A DNA stretch of 5,090 bases, taken from JAMLIN01 sp041676645 (GTDB taxonomy: Bacteria > Pseudomonadota > Gammaproteobacteria > Burkholderiales > Burkholderiaceae_E). A model generated the notes under the pieces. It made no database searches, was not told the origin of the DNA, and saw only the letters and a program-made list of their open reading frames with translations. The position numbers and the translations under genes are program-made. The DNA is taken from NCBI GenBank assembly GCA_041676645.1, contig JBAYRO010000157.1:1-5090 (forward strand), given 5' to 3'. Each line of letters begins with the position of its first letter. Positions within the stretch are counted from its first letter, which is position 1. Shown one piece after another: positions 1 to 5,090 of this stretch.

Positions 1-1188
1 CTGCAGCAGGATCGCACCGATCGTGATCACGCTGGCGCTGAACCACAGGGCCGGCGAATAACTGCCGGTCGCATCGCGGATCAACCCCAGTATCGCCGGC
101 CCGAAGGAATAGCAGACCTGCAGGGTCCCGTAGACCAGCCCGATCGCGCGGGCCACATCGCGCGGCGGCAGTTCCTGGTAGGCGATCACGCCCGGCATGG
201 TGATCATGTTGCCGAGCCCCAGGCCGTAGACGCCGCAGGCGAGGTAGATCCAGACGGGAGCCGGCTCCGCCGCCAGGACCAGCAGGCAGGCCACCTGCAC
301 CATGAAGGTCGCGCCCGTCATGCGCCGTATGTCGACGCGGTCGGCCAGCGCCCCGAACAGGGTCCGGCCGATCACGCCGGCGCCGGTCGTCACCCCGATC
401 GCCCAGGCGGCCGCCTGCACGCCGAGCCGCGGCTCGAGCAGCGCGAGCTGGTGGGTGAGGAAACCGACCTGGCCCATCAGGGGCAGCGTGAACGGCAGCG
501 CGACGCGCCAGAAGCCGCGGGTGCGCAGGATCTCGACGAGGCTGCGCTGGGGCTGCGTCGTCGCATCGACCCTGGCCGTCGCCGGCTGTCGGCCGAGTGC
601 GAACCAGACCACGGGCACCAGGACCACGAGCACCCCGGCGGCGAGCATCGGCAGACCGCGCTCCACGCCATGGCGCTCGAGCACCCAGACCATCAGCGGC
701 ACGATGATCAGGCCGGCGAAGCTGGCGCCATTCAGCGCGAGCCCGACGGCGAGGCTGCGCCGCCTCTCGAACCAGGGCGCCACCACGGCGGTGATCGCGG
801 CCGTCGACAGGCAGGCCCAGCCAATGGCAAGCAGGAAGAGGCAGGCGGCGAACTGCCAGAAGGCCTCGATCACGCTCATGCCCGCGATGGCCGCCGCCAT
901 GGTGCACAGGCCGCCGATCATCACCACCCGCCCGCCGAGGCGGGCGATCACCGAACCGATGAAGACGAGCAGTCCGGCGCCGATCAGGTGATAGAAGGTG
1001 TAGAGCGACGCGATGCGCGCGATCGGCCAGCCGTAGTGCTCGTGCATGGCCACCAGGTAGACGGCGAGCCCATAGAAGGACACGCCGAAACTGCCGGTGG
1101 CGAGCACGAACATGGCCGCGACCACCCGCCAGCCGGGATGGCGCCATGAGGATTCATCGATCGCGGCCGACCGGGGGTCGGCCGTCAT
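1..1188 (-). CDS. MFS transporter, 3' end cut by window
   Basis: This is an inner-membrane major facilitator superfamily carrier, open for 396 codons and still without a stop at the window edge. A 20-25 residue cytoplasmic N-terminus (ending SSWRHPGWRVV) leads into about eleven hydrophobic segments. The segment-2/3 loop reads GSVIARLGGRVVM (about 78-90) and its counterpart in the second half reads GALADRVDIRRM (about 279-290); these are the duplicated MFS loop motifs. WFERRRSLAVGLALNGASF (about 139-157) and the polar linker at about 200-216 between the two six-helix halves resemble the monocarboxylate/oxalate-formate antiporter-like branch. Substrate cannot be read from sequence; an organic acid is my inference. 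The ATG at 1188 is the first sensible start, because the next in-frame ATG (codon 26) would fall inside helix 1. Its Shine-Dalgarno site is weak (AAGGG about 14 bases upstream). It lies 115 bases after the ligase gene, so co-transcription is possible but not shown. The family is near certain; the function is not. Confidence 0.9.
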   Translation of the reverse strand, partial: MTADPRSAAIDESSWRHPGWRVVAAMFVLATGSFGVSFYGLAVYLVAMHEHYGWPIARIASLYTFYHLIGAGLLVFIGSVIARLGGRVVMIGGLCTMAAAIAGMSVIEAFWQFAACLFLLAIGWACLSTAAITAVVAPWFERRRSLAVGLALNGASFAGLIIVPLMVWVLERHGVERGLPMLAAGVLVVLVPVVWFALGRQPATARVDATTQPQRSLVEILRTRGFWRVALPFTLPLMGQVGFLTHQLALLEPRLGVQAAAWAIGVTTGAGVIGRTLFGALADRVDIRRMTGATFMVQVACLLVLAAEPAPVWIYLACGVYGLGLGNMITMPGVIAYQELPPRDVARAIGLVYGTLQVCYSFGPAILGLIRDATGSYSPALWFSASVITIGAILLQ

Positions 1189-1235
1189 CGGATGGAACGG
1201 CCCTTGCGGGAGATCATGATGGGAACCGTGGTGAC

Positions 1236-1248
1236 TGCCTGCCAGGCA
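1236..1248. repeat. Perfect 6-bp inverted repeat upstream of MFS gene
   Basis: TGCCTG-C-CAGGCA is a perfect dyad with a one-base centre, about 48 bases upstream of the MFS start. Its size and position would suit a regulator operator or a small hairpin. No convincing promoter hexamers flank it; the best -10-like match on the minus strand is TAGGAT, with no good -35. The symmetry is seen directly, while a regulatory role is only inferred. Confidence 0.35.
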
Positions 1249-1265
1249 CAATCCTACCGCCGGCA

Positions 1266-1281
1266 CGCTGCGCCTGCAGCG
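1266..1281 (-). other. Small hairpin in ligase-MFS intergenic gap
   Basis: CGCTGC and GCAGCG form a 6-bp GC-rich stem with a 4-base loop, beginning about 22 bases after the ligase stop codon in the transcribed direction. No T-run follows it on the minus strand, so it does not meet the criteria for an intrinsic terminator. It may be a weak mRNA 3'-end or processing element, or chance in GC-rich DNA. The rest of the 1189-1303 gap holds no other feature I can support apart from the dyad at 1236-1248. Confidence 0.3.
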
Positions 1282-1303
1282 CGGCCACCGCTTCCCTCAT
1301 GCA

Positions 1304-2548
1304 TCAATCGTATTTGCGGGCGTCCTCGATCACGAGTCCGTCATTGGGCAGCTCGCCCGGTGCGACGAACTCGACCTCGCCGCGCAGCTTGGTGACATCG
1401 CGGATTGCCTCGGCGATCCGCTCGGCCAGGCCCGCGGGCGGGGATTCGACCTCGCAGCGCAGGCTCATGGCATCGTTGGCCATCGCGCCGCTGATGACCA
1501 GGCGCGCACGCGCCACCTCGGGGAAGCGGCGGGCGATCTCGCCGATCTGGCCGGGCTGCACGAACATGCCGCGGACCTTGGTGGTCTGGTCGGCGCGGCC
1601 CATCCAGCCGCGGATGCGGACATTGGTGCGCCCGCAGGGCGAGATCCCCGGCAAGACGGCGGAAAGATCGCCGGTGCCGAAACGCAGCAGGGGATAGACC
1701 GGGTTGAAGCTGGTGACGACGACCTCGCCGACCTCGCCGTCGACGACCGGCTCGCCGGTACCCGGCCGGACGATCTCGAGGATCAGGTCCTCGTCGAGAA
1801 TCATGCCCTCGAGCGCCTCGCTTTCGTAGGCGATCAGGCCGACGTCGGCGGTACCGTACCACTGCAGCACCGTCTCGATGCCCTGCTCGTGGAACCAGCT
1901 GCGCAGGCTGGGCGGCAGCGCCTCGGCCGCCACCAGCGCGCGCTTGAGCTTGCCGAGATCGGCGCCGGTTTCCTGCGCCTTCTCGATGATGATGCGCAGG
2001 AACGACGGCGTACCGACATAGGCATCCGGCCGCAGGCTGCGGATCAGCTCGATCTGCTGCTCGGTCTGGCCGATACCGGCCGGGATCACCGCGCAGCCGA
2101 GCCGGCGCGCGGCATGGTGGACCATCCAGGCGCCGGGCGTGAGGTGATAGCCGAAGCAGTTCTGGATCAGGTGCCCCGGACGGATGCCGGCGGCGTACAG
2201 CGCGCGGGCGCTGCGCCAGGGATCGTCGTCGGTGCCTTCCGGATCGAGGATCGGGCCGGGCGACATGTAGACGGCGCCCAGCTCGCCGATCGGCCGGGTG
2301 ACGAGTCCGCCGAAGGGCGGATCCTCGGCCTGCAGGTCCTTGAGATCCGACTTGCGCAGCACCGGCAGTTCGGCAAGCGCCTTGCGGCTGCAGATGGCCT
2401 GCGGATCGACGCCGGCGAGCCTGCGTGCCCAGCCCGGGGCATTGTCGATCGCGTGGGCGACCAGCCCCGGCAGGCGCGCCATCAGCGCGCCTTCGCGCGC
2501 CTCGGCGCTGCGGGTTTCGAGCTGGTCGAAATACTGACCTTCAGCCAT
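1304..2548 (-). CDS. PaaK-like AMP-binding protein (degenerate CoA ligase)
   Basis: A 414-residue cytoplasmic member of the phenylacetate-CoA ligase (PaaK) family within the adenylate-forming superfamily; canonical members turn an aryl or acyl acid, ATP and CoA into an acyl-CoA. Family landmarks run in order: RLGCAVIPAGIGQTEQQIELI (149-169, shortened here to its core GIGQTEQQ), VGTPSFL (178-184), WYGTADVG (230-237, the aromatic/acidic A5 region), LLRFGTGDLS (287-296, with Asp294 for ribose contact), and the hinge region GRADQTTKVRG (317-327). Two key elements look absent. The SSGTTGKP-type phosphate loop is replaced by YMSPGPILDPEGTDDDP (94-110). The terminal GK with the catalytic lysine reads PNDGLVIEDARKYD, with Leu405 after Gly404. 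The length is slightly under the roughly 430-440 usual for PaaK, with no frameshift. The ATG has an excellent AGGAGG site overlapping the upstream livF stop, so translation is probably coupled to the transporter. It may be a ligase of altered mechanism, or a non-catalytic ligand- or CoA-binding partner. Family is certain; activity is doubtful. Confidence 0.9.
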   Translation of the reverse strand: MAEGQYFDQLETRSAEAREGALMARLPGLVAHAIDNAPGWARRLAGVDPQAICSRKALAELPVLRKSDLKDLQAEDPPFGGLVTRPIGELGAVYMSPGPILDPEGTDDDPWRSARALYAAGIRPGHLIQNCFGYHLTPGAWMVHHAARRLGCAVIPAGIGQTEQQIELIRSLRPDAYVGTPSFLRIIIEKAQETGADLGKLKRALVAAEALPPSLRSWFHEQGIETVLQWYGTADVGLIAYESEALEGMILDEDLILEIVRPGTGEPVVDGEVGEVVVTSFNPVYPLLRFGTGDLSAVLPGISPCGRTNVRIRGWMGRADQTTKVRGMFVQPGQIGEIARRFPEVARARLVISGAMANDAMSLRCEVESPPAGLAERIAEAIRDVTKLRGEVEFVAPGELPNDGLVIEDARKYD

Positions 2549-2553
2549 CCCTT

Positions 2554-2559
2554 CCTCCT
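2554..2559 (-). promoter_or_regulatory. Ribosome binding site of ligase gene, overlapping livF stop
   Basis: On the minus strand the junction reads TAG-GAGGAAGGG-ATG. AGGAGG begins inside the livF stop codon and sits five bases from the ligase ATG. This fixes the ligase start and implies translational coupling of the two genes. Confidence 0.85.
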
Positions 2560-3361
2560 ACAGCCAGCGCTTGCGACGCCGGTACGACTTGACATCCCGG
2601 AACGAGCGCCGGCCTTCCTTGGCCACGCCGAGGTAGAACTCGCGCACGTCCTCGTTCTCGGCCAGCGCCTTCGCTTCGCCGTCCATCACGATGCGGCCAT
2701 TCTCGAGGATGTAGCCGTAGTCGGCGTACTTGAGCGCGACGTTGGTGTTCTGCTCGGCCAGCAGGAAGCTCACCCGCTCCTTCTGGTTGAGGTCCTGCAC
2801 GATGCCGAAGATCTCGGCGACGATCTGCGGCGCCAGCCCCATGGAGGGCTCGTCGAGCAGGATCATCTTCGGATCGGCCATCAGGGCGCGCCCGACGGCG
2901 GTCATCTGCTGCTCGCCGCCCGAGGTGTAGCCGGCCTGCGAACCGCGGCGCTGCTTGAGCCGCGGAAAATAATGGTAGACGCGCTCGAGCGCGGCGGCCA
3001 GATCGCCGCGCGAGAGCTTGCGCGTATAGGCCCCCGTGAGCAGGTTCTCCTCGATCGTGAGGTGGCCGAAGCAGTGCCGGCCCTCCATGACCTGGATGAC
3101 CCCGCGCTTGACGAGATCGGCCGGGGTGAGCTTCGCGATCGACTCGCCCTTGTATTCGATGCTGCCCTTGGTGACATCGCCCCGCTCGCCCTTGAGCAGG
3201 TTGGACACCGCGCGCAGCGTGGTGGTCTTGCCCGCGCCGTTGGCGCCCAGCAGCGCGACGATCGTGCCCTCGGGCACCTGCAGGGACACGCCTTTGAGCA
3301 CGAGGATCACGTGGTTGTAGATGACCTCGATGCCGTTGACTGAAAGTAGCGCGGCAGTCAC
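2558..3361 (-). CDS. livF: LivF-type ABC transporter ATP-binding protein
   Basis: One of the two cytoplasmic ATPase subunits of a branched-chain amino acid-type (HAAT) importer; it hydrolyses ATP to drive uptake by the LivH/LivM channel. Visible motifs are Walker A GANGAGKTT (39-47), Q-loop Gln90 in VIQVMEGRHCF, ABC signature TSGGEQQM (146-153, Thr in place of the usual Leu), Walker B MILLDEP (166-172), D-loop SMGLAP (173-178) and LLAEQN (200-205), where LivF proteins typically carry Gln instead of the H-loop His. At 267 residues it exceeds the usual 230-240. The excess includes GERGDVTKGSIEYKG (58-72) after the first strands and a basic C-terminal tail ending RRRKRWL. The start is GTG at 3361, supported by GGAG nine bases upstream; an ATG at 3380 is out of frame. 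It lies downstream of the binding-protein gene and nine bases before the ligase ATG. The actual substrate is unlikely to be just leucine, given the linked PaaK homologue. Confidence 0.95.
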   Translation of the reverse strand: MTAALLSVNGIEVIYNHVILVLKGVSLQVPEGTIVALLGANGAGKTTTLRAVSNLLKGERGDVTKGSIEYKGESIAKLTPADLVKRGVIQVMEGRHCFGHLTIEENLLTGAYTRKLSRGDLAAALERVYHYFPRLKQRRGSQAGYTSGGEQQMTAVGRALMADPKMILLDEPSMGLAPQIVAEIFGIVQDLNQKERVSFLLAEQNTNVALKYADYGYILENGRIVMDGEAKALAENEDVREFYLGVAKEGRRSFRDVKSYRRRKRWL

Positions 3362-3370
3362 TGCGGGAAT

Positions 3371-3374
3371 CTCC
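3371..3374 (-). promoter_or_regulatory. Ribosome binding site supporting GTG start of livF
   Basis: GGAG (within ACGGAGAT) lies nine bases before the GTG at 3361 on the minus strand. It favours this non-ATG start over the nearby out-of-frame ATG at 3380, which would read a shadow frame. Confidence 0.6.
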
Positions 3375-3394
3375 GTTCATTGCGGTACGACGGC

Positions 3395-3414
3395 GGCCGC
3401 CCGGGACCGCGGCC
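3395..3414 (-). other. Second small hairpin in the intergenic region before livF
   Basis: GGCCGC and GCGGCC form a perfect 6-bp stem around an 8-base loop, about 35 bases upstream of the livF GTG. It lies between the larger hairpin and the ribosome binding site. It could fold in the transcript and influence livF translation, but a stem this short is also expected by chance in GC-rich sequence. Confidence 0.35.
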
Positions 3415-3434
3415 AGAGGATATCCGGCGCCTGC

Positions 3435-3499
3435 GAGCGGACCGAACGCACCCGAGCGGCGCCACCATGGCGTGACGAGCGGGTGCGGACGGTCCGTTC
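3435..3499 (-). other. Long interrupted stem-loop after the binding-protein gene
   Basis: Three nested inverted repeats share one axis. The outer stem is CGGACCG (3438-3444) with CGGTCCG (3490-3496). The middle stem is CGCACCCG (3447-3454) with CGGGTGCG (3480-3487), separated from the outer stem by a two-by-two mismatch. The apical stem is CGCCA (3460-3464) with TGGCG (3468-3472) around a CCA loop. That gives 20 paired positions, plus two further pairs outside a mismatch at 3435-3436 and 3498-3499. It starts about 10 bases after the TAA of the binding-protein gene and has no T-run, so it is not a standard intrinsic terminator. By analogy with other binding-protein operons, it may protect the upstream message from 3' decay or attenuate read-through, giving more binding protein than ATPase. 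The structure is seen directly; the role is inferred. Confidence 0.65.
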
Positions 3500-3508
3500 A
3501 CGGCGTCC

Positions 3509-4846
3509 TTACTCCTGCGACTCTTTCGCGCAGTCGCGCTGGGTCATGTTCCGCTCCTTGGCGTACGCCTCGGCGACCTTGCGGATCATCGGCGTGAGAA
3601 GCTGCATGTCCGCCTCGTAGATCTTCGGGTTCACGTCCCAGGTCTTGCCATTCCAGGTCATGACCTGCGAGCGGTTGACGCCCATGTGATCGACGCAGCT
3701 CGTCGAGACCGGATACATGTAGCCCTCGAAGCCGAGCTGCTTGATCGCGGCTTCGTCGATGTGCAGGTTCTCGAGGCCCCAGCGGACCTGTTCCCCGGTC
3801 ATCGGCTTGTTGCCGTAGCGGCTCATGGCCTTCTTGATCGCCTCGACGGTGAGCATCGCGCCGATCACGCCACGGGTGTGATAGACCTGACCGACTTCCT
3901 CGCGCGGACCGGTGGCGTCGCCCTTGTCGTGGACGGTGGCGAGCAGCTCTTCATGGATCTTGCCCTTGCCGCCCGGGGCGAGCAGGGTCAGCGCGCTGTA
4001 GCCCTTGGCGCCATCGCCGGCCGGCACCACGTCGGGCTCACCGCCCGAGTACCAGATGCCGAAGAGCTTCTCGCGCGGGAAGCCGGTGGCGACGGCCTCC
4101 TTGATCGCGGTCGAGTTCATCACGCCCCAGCCGAAGAGGATGACCGCGTCCGGACGATCACGCCGTACCTGCAGCCAGGCCGCCTTCTGCTCGACGCCCG
4201 GATGGGTGACCGGAGTCAGCTTCAGGTCGAAGCCGTGCATCTTGGAGCGTTCCTCGAGAACCGGGATCGCTTCCTTGCCGTACGGGGAATCGTGGTAGAT
4301 CAGGGTGATCTTCTTGCCCTTGAGCTGGTCGAGCCCGCCATGCTTCTCGGCGATGTGCTGGACCAGGATGTCGGTGCCGACCCAGTAGTTGTTGCCCAGG
4401 ATGAAGTTCCACTTGAACGTGGTGCCGTCGGCCGATTCGGCGCGGCCGTAGCCGAGCGTGATCAGCGGAATCTTGTCGGTATCGGCCTTGTCGGTGAGGG
4501 CGAAGGTGACACCGGTCGACCAGGGGTGGAACACCGGCGCACCGGTCGGGCTGTTGTTCTTCATGCGCTCGTAGCATTCCACGCCGCGGTCGGTCGCGTA
4601 TGCCATCTCGCATTCTTCGTAGTCGATGTTGATGCCGTTGATGCCGCCGTTGGCGTTGATGTACTTGATGTAGTCGGCGAAACCGTTGGCCATCGGCGTG
4701 CCGTTGGGCGCGTACGGACCGGTCCGGTAGACCAGGTTCGGCAGGTACTGGTCGGCCGCGTAGGCCTCGGACGGCACCGCCGTCGCAAATGTTGCCGCGG
4801 CCGCCACGGCCACCGTGGCCAGGGCGTTTCTCGTCGTCTTCCTCAT
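3509..4846 (-). CDS. Periplasmic substrate-binding protein of HAAT ABC importer
   Basis: The ligand-capturing subunit of the importer, a type 1 periplasmic binding protein of the LivK/Peripla_BP_6 group, 445 residues. The N-terminus is a Sec signal peptide: MRKTTR, a hydrophobic Ala/Val-rich core, then SEAYA with predicted cleavage after about residue 30. The mature part opens with NLVYRTGPYAPNGTP, followed by GFADYIKYINANGGING (about 55-71), the usual first lobe of this fold. KKITLIYHDSPYGKEAIPVLEE (about 178-199; core IYHDSPYGKE) and DAVILFGWGVMNSTAIKEA (about 233-251) are the inter-lobe and second-lobe strands. Four cysteines (79, 91, 384, 439) could form disulfides. There is no lipobox cysteine, so it should be soluble in the periplasm. 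I prefer the ATG at 4846 because GGAGG lies five bases upstream; the longer ATG at 4858 (449 residues, adding MEVA) has no good site. It follows livM by about 55 bases. It is longer than E. coli LivK, as in homologues linked to aromatic-acid uptake. The ligand is unknown. Confidence 0.93.
   Translation of the reverse strand: MRKTTRNALATVAVAAAATFATAVPSEAYAADQYLPNLVYRTGPYAPNGTPMANGFADYIKYINANGGINGINIDYEECEMAYATDRGVECYERMKNNSPTGAPVFHPWSTGVTFALTDKADTDKIPLITLGYGRAESADGTTFKWNFILGNNYWVGTDILVQHIAEKHGGLDQLKGKKITLIYHDSPYGKEAIPVLEERSKMHGFDLKLTPVTHPGVEQKAAWLQVRRDRPDAVILFGWGVMNSTAIKEAVATGFPREKLFGIWYSGGEPDVVPAGDGAKGYSALTLLAPGGKGKIHEELLATVHDKGDATGPREEVGQVYHTRGVIGAMLTVEAIKKAMSRYGNKPMTGEQVRWGLENLHIDEAAIKQLGFEGYMYPVSTSCVDHMGVNRSQVMTWNGKTWDVNPKIYEADMQLLTPMIRKVAEAYAKERNMTQRDCAKESQE
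4757..4846 (-). other. Sec signal peptide of the binding protein
   Basis: The first 30 residues from the 4846 start show a basic n-region (MRKTTR), an Ala/Val/Thr hydrophobic core, and an AYA-A or YAA-D signal peptidase I site. No cysteine is present near the site, ruling out a lipoprotein. The exact cleavage bond may be one residue off. Confidence 0.75.
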
Positions 4847-4851
4847 TGCAA

Positions 4852-4856
4852 CCTCC
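4852..4856 (-). promoter_or_regulatory. Ribosome binding site that decides the binding-protein start
   Basis: GGAGG is placed five bases before the ATG at 4846. It lies inside the first codons of the longer reading from 4858, which itself lacks a well-spaced site. This makes 4846 the more likely start. Confidence 0.75.
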
Positions 4857-4901
4857 ATGGTTTCAGCAGACTTCCAGATACTGCGGGGACTTGCGCCCCG
4901 T

Positions 4902-5090
4902 TCAGTGGGGGAACGGCCAGAGCCGCATCTTTTCCTTCCCGATCGACCAGAGCCGGGCGAGGCCGTGTGGCTCGAGCACCAGGAACAATACGATCAGCGC
5001 GCCGAAGATCATGAACTCGAGGTGGGTTGCCGTGGCCACCGAGATCGGGATGCCGAGCGCCTGCGGCACCTGGTTGAGCAGGATCGGCAG
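4902..5090 (-). CDS. livM: LivM-type ABC permease, C-terminal fragment
   Basis: The last 62 codons plus TGA of an inner-membrane permease subunit of the HAAT importer; the 5' part lies beyond the window. The readable stretch goes from LPILLNQVPQALGIP through HLEFMIFGALIVLFLVLEPHGLARLW to a short cytoplasmic tail ending RLWPFPH. One hydrophobic final helix followed by EPHGLARLW is the typical LivM C-terminus (family members usually read EPxGLxGLW or similar). The gene ends about 55 bases before the binding-protein ATG, on the same strand, so the two are very likely in one transcript. LivH and LivG would be expected further upstream. The assignment to LivM rather than LivH rests on the C-terminal EP-G-L motif and on gene order. 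Confidence 0.85.
   Translation of the reverse strand: MPILLNQVPQALGIPISVATATHLEFMIFGALIVLFLVLEPHGLARLWSIGKEKMRLWPFPH

Noticed and set aside
302..1149. Two overlapping plus-strand frames of about 230 codons each
   Set aside because: The minus strand here encodes a clear multi-helix MFS transporter with both loop motifs. The plus-strand translations are Arg/Pro/Ala or His/Asp/Gly-rich without any motif.
1189..1303. Sigma70-type promoter for the MFS gene (TAGGAT as -10)
   Set aside because: Only four of six -10 bases match and no acceptable -35 lies 16-18 bases upstream, so no promoter is claimed.
1889..3343. 484-codon open frame on the plus strand, antisense to the ligase and livF genes
   Set aside because: It spans two well-supported minus-strand genes and their junction. 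Its composition (rich in Ala, Arg, Asp, Leu, Gly, with no recognisable domain) is what GC-rich antisense frames give.
2541..3380. 279-codon minus-strand frame starting at the ATG at 3380
   Set aside because: It is out of frame with the LivF motifs and gives an Arg/Ala/Gly-rich product; the Walker and signature motifs are only in the frame starting with GTG at 3361.
4883..4900. CGGGG/CCCCG 5-bp inverted repeat in the short gap between livM and the binding-protein gene
   Set aside because: The stem is short with a 7-base loop and no T-run. In GC-rich DNA this is expected by chance and is not a supportable terminator.
3686..5014. 442-codon open frame on the plus strand, antisense to the binding protein and livM
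   Set aside because: It covers the binding-protein gene, its signal peptide and the livM tail on the opposite strand, with low-complexity Val/Asp/Gly/Arg composition and no domain. It is a shadow of third-position GC bias.

Overview
The window is GC-rich bacterial DNA. Every gene I can support lies on the minus strand, so transcription runs from position 5090 towards position 1. The protein families, the codon use and the compact operon layout point to a proteobacterium with an aerobic or facultative aromatic- or acyl-acid-degrading lifestyle (Beta- or Alphaproteobacteria would fit). This is an inference from gene families, not from a phylogenetic marker.

Layout in transcription order: (1) the last 62 codons of a branched-chain amino acid-type ABC permease of the LivM family (4902-5090, start outside the window). 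(2) A periplasmic type 1 substrate-binding protein with a Sec signal peptide (3509-4846, or 4858 with the longer start). (3) A 147-base intergenic stretch with a long interrupted hairpin starting about 10 bases after the binding-protein stop codon. (4) A LivF-type ATPase with a GTG start and a basic C-terminal tail (2558-3361). (5) A short PaaK-like (phenylacetate-CoA ligase family) protein whose ribosome binding site overlaps the livF stop codon (1304-2548). (6) After a 115-base gap, a major facilitator superfamily transporter that runs off the left end of the window (1-1188).

Genes 1, 2 and 4 are parts of one HAAT-family (LivFGHMK-like) importer. The missing LivH and LivG partners are expected upstream, beyond position 5090. 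The tightly linked PaaK homologue suggests that the imported ligand is an aromatic or other carboxylic acid, or its CoA ester, rather than leucine. However, this PaaK homologue appears to lack both the Ser/Thr/Gly phosphate-binding loop and the C-terminal catalytic lysine of acyl-CoA ligases. Whether it still makes a CoA thioester is the most interesting open question here. The MFS protein may be a second carrier or exporter for related compounds.

There are no RNA genes, CRISPR arrays, insertion sequences or recognisable mobile elements in the window. The plus strand carries only long antisense open frames typical of GC-rich genes. I did not find a wholly new system. The best candidates for follow-up are the degenerate ligase and the hairpin between the binding-protein and ATPase genes.
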